A stretch of 64,000 nucleotides of DNA from DATBGZ01 sp963803115 (GTDB lineage Bacteria; Actinomycetota; Actinomycetes; Mycobacteriales; Micromonosporaceae), in the NCBI GenBank assembly GCA_963803115.1, contig CAWDLN010000018.1:186001-250000 (forward strand). The letters run 5' to 3'. Below are positions 42,749-51,121 of the stretch, piece after piece. The notes under the pieces were generated by a model. It saw nothing but the letters and a program-made list of their open reading frames with translations, did not search any database and had not been told where the DNA came from. The translations under genes and the position numbers were made by a program. Numbering within the stretch: position 1 is the stretch's first letter; every line of letters begins with the position of its first letter.

Positions 42749-43753
42749 TCAGGCGTCTTTGGCGGCCGGGGCCGACCCGAACAGGATGTCCTCCCAGTTC
42801 GGGCCACGCTTGGCTGGCCGATCACCGGGTGGGGCGTCCGGCGCCGTCCGGCGGGGACGGAGCACGGCGAGTGAGGGAACGGCCGGGGTCTCCATCGCCG
42901 AGTCGTGCTCATCCTCGTAGAACGCGCGGGCGCTGCGCCGCCGAGGCACCTCGCCAGTCGCCGCGGCCGACGCGACCGACGGAACGGGCATGGGGTTCGG
43001 GTCCAGGCTGCGCGTCGCCGCCGGTGTCCCCAGTGGACGCTCCAGCGAGGCGATCAGTGCCTCGCGCCCGGAACGGATCGGATCCCGGCCCGGTCGGGCG
43101 GCCTCCCGCCCGCCGAAGATCGGCTCGTGCCCTACGTGATCGGGCCGGGGTGGCGCGACCTCGTGCCCGCGCTGGGCGTCGGGCGACGGCGTGCCGCAGA
43201 TGTAGCGCGCCATGTCGTCCTGGGGCGAGATGAGCTGCCGCGCCTTGTCCATCTCCCAGACCGCGGTCGCGTTGGCCTTGCCCGACGGCCAGGTGGCCAC
43301 GATGCGCCAGGTTCCGTCGTCACGGCGGTAGGCGTCCCAGGAGATCTTCTCGAGCTCGACCCCGTGTTGGCTCAGGCGGGCATCGACCACCTCGGCGAGG
43401 GTCGCGCCCTTGTCGGAGGTCTTCAACCGGGTACGGCGGGCCTGTTGGGCCAGCATGGCGCGCTCCTGGAGCACCGGGCCGGCGTAGCGCAAGACCCGGT
43501 CGACTGGGACTCCGGCGATGCGAGCGACGTCCTCGGCGGACTCGCCGGACCGGATGCGCGCCTGGATGTCCCGAGGAGCGAGGTTGGCAAACTCGTCGGA
43601 CGTGAACCCGTCGCCACGGGGCGCCGGACGGTCGGGCCGGAGCATGGACGAGACGCGCTCGTCGATCGGGAGGGTGAGCAACCGTCCCACTTCGTCGGCG
43701 AGCACCATCGCCTGGCCGTCCTCGGAGAGGGCGACGAAGCGTACCGGCCGCAT
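42749..43753 (-). CDS. sepH: Septation protein SepH (DUF3071)
   Basis: 334 residues from ATG 43753 (MRPVRFVALSEDG); a GTG 21 bases upstream is less likely. The conserved N-terminal domain LRPVRFVALSEDGQAMVLADEVGRLLTLPIDERV...RDIQARIRSGESAEDVARIAGVPVDRVLRYAGPVLQERAMLAQQAR contains the helix-turn-helix that binds FtsZ in the known SepH proteins, followed by WRIVATWPSGKANATAVWEMD and a long disordered tail ending RGPNWEDILFGSAPA. It stimulates FtsZ ring assembly. It is convergent with thpR. Confidence 0.92.
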   Translation of the reverse strand: MRPVRFVALSEDGQAMVLADEVGRLLTLPIDERVSSMLRPDRPAPRGDGFTSDEFANLAPRDIQARIRSGESAEDVARIAGVPVDRVLRYAGPVLQERAMLAQQARRTRLKTSDKGATLAEVVDARLSQHGVELEKISWDAYRRDDGTWRIVATWPSGKANATAVWEMDKARQLISPQDDMARYICGTPSPDAQRGHEVAPPRPDHVGHEPIFGGREAARPGRDPIRSGREALIASLERPLGTPAATRSLDPNPMPVPSVASAAATGEVPRRRSARAFYEDEHDSAMETPAVPSLAVLRPRRTAPDAPPGDRPAKRGPNWEDILFGSAPAAKDA

Positions 43754-43918
43754 CCTGCCGTGCCCTCCATCCACGCCACATTCGCTAGACGTCTCGCGAC
43801 ACGGTACGCCGAACTCTCATCGGATGGGAGATCGGCACGCCGAAGACGGACGATTCACCCACGTCGGCGCTGTCTCGCCCCACTGGCTAGGGTGTTGGCC
43901 GGACGGCGCGACGAGGGG

Positions 43919-44422
43919 ATGGCGAGCGTGAGTGTCACGGTGCGGGCGATGGAGTCCAGCGACGCGATGAGGGTGCTCGCCGTCTATGCCGAGGCGCTGA
44001 AGGGCAACGATGCCACGTTCGAGACGAACGTGCCCACATGGAGCGAGTGGCAGAAGGCCCATCTGCCCGCGCACCGGTTCGTCGCCGTGGGCGAGCCGAA
44101 GACGATCCGGGGCTGGTCGGCGCTTTCTCGCTTCTCAGAGCGACGGGAGTACGCCGGCGTCGTGGAGTGCTACACCTACGTGCGCCTCGACGCCCAACGA
44201 TCGGGCGTCGGCACCGCACTCCTCGAGGCGCTGATCGGTGCGACCGAGGGCCAGGGTCTGTGGACCCTGCAGGCGCACATTTTCCCCGAGAACAAACCGG
44301 CGCTGGGCCTCTACCAGAAGTTGGGCTTCCGGATCGTCGGCACGAGGGAACGCATCGGCCGCCACCGTGGCACCTGGCGCGACATACTTCTGCTCGAGCG
44401 CCGCAGCCCCGCGGTCGGTTAA
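43919..44422 (+). CDS. GNAT acetyltransferase, phosphinothricin acetyltransferase-like
   Basis: 167 residues from ATG 43919, ACGAGGGG upstream. VRAMESSDAMRVLAVYAEALKGNDATFETNVPTWSEWQKAHLPAHRFVA, VECYTYVRLDAQRSGVGTALLEALI (acetyl-CoA loop RSGVGT) and HIFPENKPALGLYQKLGFRIVGTRERIGRHRGTWRDILLLERR match the PAT/YwnH group, which acetylates phosphinothricin or methionine sulfoximine/sulfone. Substrate not proven. Confidence 0.88.
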   Translation: MASVSVTVRAMESSDAMRVLAVYAEALKGNDATFETNVPTWSEWQKAHLPAHRFVAVGEPKTIRGWSALSRFSERREYAGVVECYTYVRLDAQRSGVGTALLEALIGATEGQGLWTLQAHIFPENKPALGLYQKLGFRIVGTRERIGRHRGTWRDILLLERRSPAVG

Positions 44423-44430
44423 GGCTTTCT

Positions 44431-44484
44431 GCGAGGAAGGGCACCTTCCATACGGAAGTTGGCCATAAAGGTGCCCTTCCTCGC
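44431..44484. terminator. Perfect bidirectional hairpin terminator
   Basis: GCGAGGAAGGGCACCTT (44431-44447) and its exact complement AAGGTGCCCTTCCTCGC (44468-44484) form a 17-bp stem with a 20-base loop between the convergent acetyltransferase and serC genes. Confidence 0.85.
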
Positions 44485-44498
44485 GCGGAGCACAACGC

Positions 44499-45623
44499 TT
44501 AGGAAGTGTGCTCGAGCACGTAGTCGATGCTGGCCGTCAGAGCCTCCACATCGGACGGTTCGATGGCGGGGAACAGCGCGATCCGCAGCTGATTGCGACC
44601 GAGCTTGCGGTACGGCTCGGTGTCCACAATCCCGTTGGCGCGCAGCGTCTTCGCCAAGGCAGCGGCGTCGACCGACGGGTCGAAGTCGATCGTCGCCACG
44701 GTCGTCGAGCGCAGCGCCGGGTCGACCACGAACGGCGTGGCCACCGGTGACCGCTCGGCCCACCCGTAAAGCACGCCGGCGCTCTCGGCGCTGCGCTTCG
44801 CGGCCCAGGACAGTCCGCCGTGATGCAGCGTCCAGTCCACCTGCTCCGCCGCCAGGAAGATCGTCGCCAATGCGGGTGTGTTGTACGTCTGCTCGAGCCG
44901 GCTCTGTTCGACCGCGGTGGCGAGATCGAGGAAGACCGGAATCCATCGGCCGCTCGCCGTGATCTCCTGGATCCGGGCGATCGCGGCCGGAGACATGACC
45001 GCGAGCCAGAGCCCGCCGTCGGAACTGAGCGCCTTCTGCGGTGCGAAGTAGTACACGTCGGTCTGCGAAAGGTCGACCTCGACCGCGCCGGCCGCGGACG
45101 TGGCGTCGACGAGCATCAATGCGTCCGGGTCCGCGTCGGCGACCCGCTGGACCGGGACCATTACCCCGGTTGATGTCTCGTTCTGGGGAATTCCGTACGC
45201 ATCGACGCCCGCCTCGGCGACCAAGGTCGCCGCGGTGCCCGGCTCGGCCGTGCGGATGGTCGGCGTCCCCAGGAACGGAGCCTGCACCGCCGCGGTGGCG
45301 AACTTGGCGCCGAATTCACCGAAGCTAGCGAACTGAGCCTGGTCGCGGATCAGCCCGAAGACCGCACTGTCCCAGAATGCCGTAGTGCCGCCATTGGACA
45401 GGATCACCTCGTAGCCGTCCGGTATGGACAGCAAGTCGGCCAACCCCCGGCGGAGCCGGGCCACCTGGTCGCGGACGGTCTTCTGGCGGTGGGACGTGCC
45501 GAGGTACGTCGTTGCGACGCCAGCGAGAGCCGCGACGGCCTCCGGGCGCACCTTGCTGGGACCGGCGCCGAAGCGACCGTCGGCGGGCTTGATCTCGTCC
45601 GGAATCCGGACTGGGTCAGTCAC
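44499..45623 (-). CDS. serC: Phosphoserine aminotransferase
   Basis: 374 residues from GTG 45623. PADGRFGAGPSKVRPEAVAAL, LGTSHRQKTVRDQVARLRRGLADLLSIPDGYEVILSNGGTTAFWDSAVF, LVDATSAAGAVEVDLSQTDVYYFAPQKALSSDGGLWLAVMSP (PLP lysine in the APQKAL motif) and LRANGIVDTEPYRKLGRNQLRIALFPAIEPSDVEAL are those of actinobacterial SerC. It makes 3-phosphoserine for serine biosynthesis and may serve in pyridoxine synthesis. The gene order sepH-serC-citrate synthase is conserved in related genomes. Confidence 0.94.
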   Translation of the reverse strand: MTDPVRIPDEIKPADGRFGAGPSKVRPEAVAALAGVATTYLGTSHRQKTVRDQVARLRRGLADLLSIPDGYEVILSNGGTTAFWDSAVFGLIRDQAQFASFGEFGAKFATAAVQAPFLGTPTIRTAEPGTAATLVAEAGVDAYGIPQNETSTGVMVPVQRVADADPDALMLVDATSAAGAVEVDLSQTDVYYFAPQKALSSDGGLWLAVMSPAAIARIQEITASGRWIPVFLDLATAVEQSRLEQTYNTPALATIFLAAEQVDWTLHHGGLSWAAKRSAESAGVLYGWAERSPVATPFVVDPALRSTTVATIDFDPSVDAAALAKTLRANGIVDTEPYRKLGRNQLRIALFPAIEPSDVEALTASIDYVLEHTS

Positions 45624-45753
45624 GGTGGATCGGTCCTTCCGAAGGACGGGCGTGAGTGCGGCGCCACTGCCGTCGGTGGAATCCTTGCACGCGCCTGGGC
45701 CCCGGCCGGCACCGGCGCGCGCCGATTGTCACGCAGGTCACGTCCGCCTTGAT

Positions 45754-45797
45754 TGAACCCCTTGACCGAACCCCTTGACTGAACCCCGTGACCGAAC
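45754..45797. repeat. 13-bp tandem repeat, three units
   Basis: TGAACCCCTTGAC-type units start at 45754, 45767 and 45780 (YGAACCCCKTGAC), with a partial fourth, in the 180-base gap between serC and the citrate synthase stop. No gene or hairpin terminator is clear in that gap. Confidence 0.8.
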
Positions 45798-45803
45798 CAG
45801 AGA

Positions 45804-46922
45804 TCAGGCGCCGTGTGGGATCTGGTCCCAGCCCTCGACCTCGTCGGGCTTACGCGTCCTTGGCCCCACGTAGATCGCCGACGGGCGGACGAGCCGTTGC
45901 AACTTCTTCTGCTCCAGGATGTGGGCGCTCCATCCCGCAACTCGGGCGCAGGTAAACATCGACGTGAACATGTGCGCCGGTACCTCCGCGAAGTCGAGCA
46001 CGACGGCCGACCAGAACTCGACGTTCGTGGCGAGCACCCGGTCCGGCCGGCGAGCGTGCAGTTCTTCCAGCGCCGCCTTCTCCAGGGCTTCGGCGATCTC
46101 GTAGCGCGGTGCGCCGAGTTCGCGCGCCGTGCGCCGAAGTACCCGGGCGCGCGGGTCCTCGGCCCGGTAGACGCGGTGGCCGAAACCCATCAGGCGCTCG
46201 CCGCGGTCGAGCACCCCGCGGACGTAGGCACTGGCGTCGCCGGAGCGTTCGACGCCTTCGATCATGTGCAGCACCCGCGACGGCGCCCCACCGTGCAACG
46301 GGCCCGAGAGCGCGCCGATGCCGGAGGAGATGCAGGCGGCCGCATCGGCGCCGGTGGAGGCGACGATGCGCGCGGTGAAGGTCGAGGCGTTCAACCCGTG
46401 CTCGGCGCCCGAGATGAAGTAGGCGTCGACCGCCTTGACGTGGCGGGGGTCCGGCTCGCCGCGCCAGCGCTTCATAAATCGTTCGACAATGGTCGATGCC
46501 TTGTCGATCTCCTTCTGCGGTACGGCCGGCAGGCCGAGACCCCGGGCGGCTTGAGCCACAAACGACAGTGCCGTCACCGATACCCGGGCCAAGTCCTCTC
46601 GCGCCTGGTCGTCGCTGATGTCCAGGAGCTGACCCAGACCCCAGTACGGCGCCAGCATGGCGACAGCCGACTGCACGTCGACCCTGATGTCACCGGAATG
46701 CACCGGCACCGGGAACGGCTCGGCTGGCGGCAGGCCTGGTCCGAATTTTCCGTCAACGAGGAGCGCCCAGACGTTTCCGAATGAAACGCGACCGATCAGA
46801 TCCTCGATGTCCACCCCGCGGTATCGGAGGGCACCACCGTCGCGATCAGGCTCGGCGATTTCGGTTTCGAAGGCGACGACGCCCTCCAGGCCTGGTTTGA
46901 ATGGCTGGCTCGCTTCGGACAT
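45804..46922 (-). CDS. citA: Citrate synthase 2 (short methylcitrate/citrate synthase type)
   Basis: 372 residues from ATG 46922 with AGGAG upstream. FKPGLEGVVAFETEIAEPDRDGGALRYRGVDIEDLI at the N-terminus, then SGAEHGLNASTFTARIVASTGADAAACISSGIGALSGPLHGGAPSRVL (catalytic His regions), LMGFGHRVYRAEDPRARVL (GHRVY) and VEFWSAVVLDFAEVPAHMFTSMFTCARVAGWSAHILEQ (catalytic Asp). It condenses oxaloacetate with acetyl-CoA. The symbol follows the mycobacterial gene with the same neighbours. Confidence 0.9.
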   Translation of the reverse strand: MSEASQPFKPGLEGVVAFETEIAEPDRDGGALRYRGVDIEDLIGRVSFGNVWALLVDGKFGPGLPPAEPFPVPVHSGDIRVDVQSAVAMLAPYWGLGQLLDISDDQAREDLARVSVTALSFVAQAARGLGLPAVPQKEIDKASTIVERFMKRWRGEPDPRHVKAVDAYFISGAEHGLNASTFTARIVASTGADAAACISSGIGALSGPLHGGAPSRVLHMIEGVERSGDASAYVRGVLDRGERLMGFGHRVYRAEDPRARVLRRTARELGAPRYEIAEALEKAALEELHARRPDRVLATNVEFWSAVVLDFAEVPAHMFTSMFTCARVAGWSAHILEQKKLQRLVRPSAIYVGPRTRKPDEVEGWDQIPHGA

Positions 46923-47170
46923 CTCGCACTCCTGAGGGTCATCAACGTCGCGGTGGTCGCCGCTGATTGGTCCCGGTGGGTCGCGCCGGGGGGCGATTCG
47001 CACCATCTTGCCGATCGGACAAATCTCGTAGCGAGGTGGTCTCACGGCGAGGTGGTGTCGATGTACTACACACGACATCTTTGCGCGTCGCGGGGAGCCA
47101 CGCCACGAACGGCCGCCGGGCGGGCGACCCGGGCTGGCTGGGCAGCTGGCCTGGGGGTTTAGATGATCCG

Positions 47171-47836
47171 GTGAGTGAACAGCCCCCCGATCTCGCCGGA
47201 ATGCGTCGCGACTACGTGGTCCGCCTTGCCGGTCCCGTCTTCACCGAGGAGGACCTGGCGCCAACGTGGTTGGCGCAGTTCCAGCAATGGTTCGCCGACG
47301 CGCTCGCGGCCCCCGAACTGTCCGAGCCGAATGCGATGGTCGTCGCCACCGCCGCCGCGTCTGGGCAACCGAGCGCGCGGACCGTTCTGCTGAAGGGCGT
47401 CGACGAGCGTGGATTCCTGTTCTTCACCAACCACGGCTCGCGCAAGGCCATGGAGTCGGCGGAGAACCCGGGCGCCAGCATCGTGTTCCCATGGCACCCG
47501 ATCAGCCGCCAGGTCATCGTCTGCGGGCGGGTTGAGTTGGTGGAACGAGCCGAGACCGAGAACTACTTCGCTACCCGACCGCGGGCCTCCCAGGTCGCCG
47601 CCTGGGCCAGCCCGCAGTCCCGGGTAGTCACGCGGGCCGATCTCGCGAAGGCGGTCGCGGACGTCCAGCTGCGCTTCCCCGAGGGCGCCCCGGTGCCGGC
47701 CCCGCCCAACTGGGGCGGGCTGCGGGTGCGTCCGGTGACGGTCGAGTTCTGGCAGGGAGGCCCGAACCGACTGCATGACCGGCTGCAGTACCGGCTCACA
47801 GATGAGGGTTGGATCACCGAGCGGCTCGGCCCGTGA
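47171..47836 (+). CDS. pdxH: Pyridoxamine/pyridoxine 5'-phosphate oxidase
   Basis: 221 residues from GTG 47171 (VSEQPPDLAGMRRDYV). FMN and substrate motifs: PNAMVVATAAASGQPSARTVLLKGVDERGFLFFTNHGSRKAMES, ASIVFPWHPISRQVIVCGRVELV, and the C-terminal PNWGGLRVRPVTVEFWQGGPNRLHDRLQYRL. It makes pyridoxal 5'-phosphate, a cofactor of SerC and other neighbours. The gap upstream (46923-47170) holds promoters for the divergent citrate synthase but no further gene. Confidence 0.94.
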   Translation: MSEQPPDLAGMRRDYVVRLAGPVFTEEDLAPTWLAQFQQWFADALAAPELSEPNAMVVATAAASGQPSARTVLLKGVDERGFLFFTNHGSRKAMESAENPGASIVFPWHPISRQVIVCGRVELVERAETENYFATRPRASQVAAWASPQSRVVTRADLAKAVADVQLRFPEGAPVPAPPNWGGLRVRPVTVEFWQGGPNRLHDRLQYRLTDEGWITERLGP

Positions 47837-47845
47837 GCGTGGCTG

Positions 47846-47883
47846 GCGAGCGTGCGAGCCTGCGCGCGAACGAGGCTCGAACG
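47846..47883. repeat. Dispersed 63-bp family repeat, partial copy
   Basis: On the minus strand this reads CGTTCGAGCCTCGTTCGCGC followed by GCAGGCTCGC and CGCTCGC, almost identical to the tandem units in mshD (54242-54361). It lies just upstream of the MFS start codon, between pdxH and that gene. Confidence 0.8.
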
Positions 47884-47894
47884 GCACAACGCCC

Positions 47895-49202
47895 GTGACC
47901 ACACTGGACTTTCTGCGGCGCCATGCCATCGACACCCGCCCCTTGCGCCACGTGCCGTTCCGGCGGCTGTTCATTGGTCACGCGATCTCCTCGTTCGGCC
48001 TCACGTTCACGGCCGTCGCCGTCCCGGTGCAGATGTACGCGATCACACATTCGTCCGCGTGGGTCGGTCTGCTCGGGGTCGCCGCCCTCGTGCCGATCAT
48101 CGTCTTCGGCGTTTGGGGTGGGGCGATCGCCGATGCGGTCGACCGGCGCAAGCTCCTGCTCGTGGCGTCGTTCACGATGTGGGCGGCCACTCTGGGCCTG
48201 CTGCTGTTCACGACCGTGGGCTGGGTGACGCCCGCACTGCTGCTCGCGCTCACGGCGTTGCAAGCCACCGGATTCGCGGTCGGTTCTCCTACCCGCAACG
48301 CGATCATTCCGCGACTGGTCGAGGCGGACGAGATCCCGGCCTCGAACGCTCTGGTCACGACAGCGCGCAACCTTGCCATGGCGGGCGGACCGCTCGTGGC
48401 CGGGCTGCTGGTCAAGGACGGCCGCTTCGGCGCCGCGTACCTGGTCGACGCGCTGGCGTACACGGTCGTGCTGTGGGCGACGGCCCGGTTGCCTTCGCTA
48501 CAGCCGAGGCCGGTCGGCGAGGCGCAGGCCACGATGTCGCAGGCCGTGGCCGGTGACGGGGCGATGGCGATTGTCACTGAATCCCGCGGCGCGGGTTGGC
48601 GCGAAGTCCGCGAAGGCTTGGCCTACATCGCCAGCGCCCCGGTGTTGTGGCTGTCGTTCGTCATCGATATCGCGGCGATGGTGCTCGCCATGCCGGTGGC
48701 GCTCTTCCCTCAGGTGGCGGACGAGCGATTTGGCCCCGGTTCGATCGGCTGGCTATACGCCGCAATCGCAATCGGCTCCGTCGCGGCTGGGTTGACCTCC
48801 GGTTGGACGTCTCGGGTGCGCCGCCAGGGCGTCGCCCTGGTCGTCTCGGTGGTGATCTGGGGTCTGGCGGTGGCGGCGGCTGGGATCGCCCCCGCGTTGT
48901 GGCTCGCGGTGCTGATGCTCGGGGTCGGCGGCGCGGCCGATCTGGTCAGTGCCGTCTATCGGCAGAGCATCGTGCAGACCTACGCACCGGATGGGTTCCA
49001 GGGCCGGCTGCAGGGCGTTTTCATCGCTGTGGTTGCCGGCGGTCCGCGTCTGGGCGACCTGCGCGCGGGCGTGAGCGCGGCCCTGGTCGGGTCCACCGTG
49101 GCCTGGGTCGGCGGTGGCATCGCGGCCGCGGCCGTGGCCGCGGTACTCGCGTTCATGTTTCCCGCGTTGCTTCGGTACGCACCGCCAGCCCGTAACCGTT
49201 AG
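47895..49202 (+). CDS. MFS transporter
   Basis: 435 residues from GTG 47895, twelve predicted helices. PFRRLFIGHAISSFGLTFTAVAVPVQMYAITHSSAWVGLLGVAALVPIIVFGVWGGAIADAVDRRKLLL contains the GGAIADxxDRR loop, and NLAMAGGPLVAGLLV and DGFQGRLQGVFIAVVAGGPRLGDLRAGV are typical of the MFS_3 exporter group. The substrate is unknown. The stop TAG lies inside the possible -10 box of the next gene. Confidence 0.88.
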   Translation: MTTLDFLRRHAIDTRPLRHVPFRRLFIGHAISSFGLTFTAVAVPVQMYAITHSSAWVGLLGVAALVPIIVFGVWGGAIADAVDRRKLLLVASFTMWAATLGLLLFTTVGWVTPALLLALTALQATGFAVGSPTRNAIIPRLVEADEIPASNALVTTARNLAMAGGPLVAGLLVKDGRFGAAYLVDALAYTVVLWATARLPSLQPRPVGEAQATMSQAVAGDGAMAIVTESRGAGWREVREGLAYIASAPVLWLSFVIDIAAMVLAMPVALFPQVADERFGPGSIGWLYAAIAIGSVAAGLTSGWTSRVRRQGVALVVSVVIWGLAVAAAGIAPALWLAVLMLGVGGAADLVSAVYRQSIVQTYAPDGFQGRLQGVFIAVVAGGPRLGDLRAGVSAALVGSTVAWVGGGIAAAAVAAVLAFMFPALLRYAPPARNR

Positions 49203-49211
49203 GGTCGCTGG

Positions 49212-50141
49212 ATGGGCGGGCGGGTGGCACCCTCTGGGGAGCAGTGGACCATCACAGCGGCGGGTCACGAGGCCGTGGTGGTTGAGGTCGGGGGCGGACT
49301 GCGCGGGTACACGGTGAACGGCGTCGCGGTGATCGATGGCTACGCCGAGGACCAGATGTGTCCGGGCTCCGCCGGCCAGGTGCTCGCACCCTGGCCGAAC
49401 CGGATCCGCGACGGCCGATATACCTTCGGCGGTACGGCCTTTCAGCTCGCGCTGACCGAACCGGAGCGGCACAACGCCATCCATGGCCTGGTGCAGTGGG
49501 CCCGTTGGCGGGCGACGGAGTCGGCGAGCGCGGATGCCCTGACGGTCGAATGCGACCTGCCTCCGCAGCCGGGCTACCCGTGGGCGCTCGCGCTGCGGAC
49601 GACCTGGCGGATCGGACCGGACGGACTTCAGGCCGCGCACACCGCCACCAATCTCGATGCGACGCCGTGCCCGTTCGGTTTCTCGGTGCACCCGTACCTA
49701 CTGCTGGCCGACGTCGCCGTGTCCGACCTGATGCTGCGGGTGCCTGGTCGCAACCGGTTGCTGCTGGACGGCCGGCTCCTGCCCATCGGAGCGGCCCGCG
49801 TGCACGGCTCCGAATTCGACTTCACGGACCCCCGACGCATCGGAGCATTCGAGCTGGACAACACGTTCGGCGACCTGATCCGCGGCGCGGACGGTCGGAG
49901 CGCGGTCGCGTTGTCCACAGAGGAAGGACGCGGGGTCGAAGTATGGGCGGATGACGCCTTCGGCTGGTGGCAGGTGTACACAGGGGACACCCTTCCCGGC
50001 GAGCGCCACCGGCGGTCGGTCGCAGTCGAGCCGATGACCTGCCCGCCCGACGCGTTCCGGTCGGGCCGGGATCTGGTTGTGCTCGAGCCGGGCGAGACGT
50101 GGCAAGGCGCATGGGGGATCCGTCCAGTGCGCGAAGGGTGA
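49212..50141 (+). CDS. Aldose 1-epimerase family protein
   Basis: 309 residues from ATG 49212. TAGGGT (49200-49205) lies six bases before it and no ribosome-binding site is seen, so it may be leaderless. GQVLAPWPNRIRDGRYTFGG, HNAIHGLVQWARW, PFGFSVHPYLLL (catalytic His) and VEPMTCPPDAF with a late Glu in LEPGETWQGAWGIRP are hallmarks of galactose-mutarotase-like enzymes. It interconverts sugar anomers; the exact sugar is unknown. The nitroreductase follows after three bases. Confidence 0.9.
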   Translation: MGGRVAPSGEQWTITAAGHEAVVVEVGGGLRGYTVNGVAVIDGYAEDQMCPGSAGQVLAPWPNRIRDGRYTFGGTAFQLALTEPERHNAIHGLVQWARWRATESASADALTVECDLPPQPGYPWALALRTTWRIGPDGLQAAHTATNLDATPCPFGFSVHPYLLLADVAVSDLMLRVPGRNRLLLDGRLLPIGAARVHGSEFDFTDPRRIGAFELDNTFGDLIRGADGRSAVALSTEEGRGVEVWADDAFGWWQVYTGDTLPGERHRRSVAVEPMTCPPDAFRSGRDLVVLEPGETWQGAWGIRPVREG

Positions 50142-50144
50142 CGC

Positions 50145-50750
50145 ATGGAGTTCCGTGACGTGGTGCGCCGCCGCCGCATGGTGCGTAATTACGATCCCGA
50201 CCGGCCGGTACCGCCCGAGGTGCGCGACCGCATCCTCGAGCACGCGATCCACGCACCCTCGGCCGGCTTCTCCCAGGGTTGGGCGTTTCTCGTGCTCGAG
50301 GAGCCGGCGGACCGGGAGCGGTTCTGGGCCGCGGCCACCCCTCGTACCGATGTCTGGCAGGAGTGGCTGACTAACATGCGCCACGCTCCGTTGATCATCG
50401 TGGCGCACTCGAATCGGAACGTGTACCTCGACCGGTACGCCGAGCGGGACAAGGGGTGGACGGATCGGGACGAGGCACGGTGGCCCGTGCCGTACTGGCA
50501 CATCGATGCCGGCTTCGCGAGCCTGCTGATGCTGCTCACCGCGGTTGATGAGGGACTTGGCGCGTGCTTTTTCGGCATCCCGGGGGAACAGGACCCGGCC
50601 TACCGGGCCGAGTTCAGCGTGCCGCCGGACTACACCGCAATCGGGGCCATCAGCGTCGGCTACCGGGCCCAGGATCACCGCTCCGGCTCGCTCAAACGCG
50701 GCCGCAAGCCCCTGGACGAAGTGGTGCATCACGGCCATTGGGGCAGCTAG
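50145..50750 (+). CDS. FMN-dependent nitroreductase family protein
   Basis: 201 residues from ATG 50145. FRDVVRRRRMVRNYDPDRPVPPEVRDRILEHAIHAPSAGFSQGWAFLVLEEP is the FMN-binding N-terminus, and the C-terminal region has HIDAGFASLLMLLTAVDEGLGACFFGIPG and RAEFSVPPDYTAIGAISVGYRA. The RxRR and APSxGxxQxW motifs are diagnostic. Substrate unknown. Confidence 0.9.
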   Translation: MEFRDVVRRRRMVRNYDPDRPVPPEVRDRILEHAIHAPSAGFSQGWAFLVLEEPADRERFWAAATPRTDVWQEWLTNMRHAPLIIVAHSNRNVYLDRYAERDKGWTDRDEARWPVPYWHIDAGFASLLMLLTAVDEGLGACFFGIPGEQDPAYRAEFSVPPDYTAIGAISVGYRAQDHRSGSLKRGRKPLDEVVHHGHWGS

Positions 50751-50810
50751 CGGCCGGCTCCCCACCGAACGGTCGCTACGCTAGTCGGTCGTACGGGGAG
50801 GTGGCCAGTC

Positions 50811-51101
50811 GTGATCTTCAAGCAGGTACGGGAGGGTAAGCCGTACCCGGATCACGGCATGTCCACCAAGCAGTGGACCGATATCCCGCCAAGACCGGTG
50901 CGGCTCGACCAGATGATCACTACAAAGCGGGAACTTGGCCTGGATCGTCTGCTTGCCGACGACTCGACGTTCTACGGAGACCTCTTTCCGCATGTGGTGC
51001 AGTGGAAGGGCGAGCTCTACCTCGAGGACGGCGTGCACCGGGCGCTCCGAGCGGCGCTGCAGCAGCGGACCACGATCCACGCCCGCGTCCTCGTGCTCTG
51101 A
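50811..51101 (+). CDS. Small conserved protein with a ParB/sulfiredoxin-like DG-HR motif
   Basis: 96 residues from GTG 50811 with GGGGAGG upstream. It reads KQVREGKPYPDHGMSTKQWTDIPPRPVRLDQMITTKRELGLDRLLADDSTFYGDLFPHVVQWKGELYLEDGVHRALRAAL. YLEDGVHRALRAAL resembles the DGxHRxxA phosphate-binding motif of ParB-like nuclease folds and DQMITTKREL the preceding helix. It appears conserved in actinobacteria with no assigned role. The family call is an inference from one motif. Confidence 0.65.
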   Translation: MIFKQVREGKPYPDHGMSTKQWTDIPPRPVRLDQMITTKRELGLDRLLADDSTFYGDLFPHVVQWKGELYLEDGVHRALRAALQQRTTIHARVLVL

Positions 51102-51121
51102 TCCCCGGTTACTGTGCCTAC

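Noticed and set aside
49913..49923. DnaA-box-like TTGTCCACAG suggesting an origin
   Set aside because: A single site within a coding gene, with no cluster and no dnaA/dnaN nearby.
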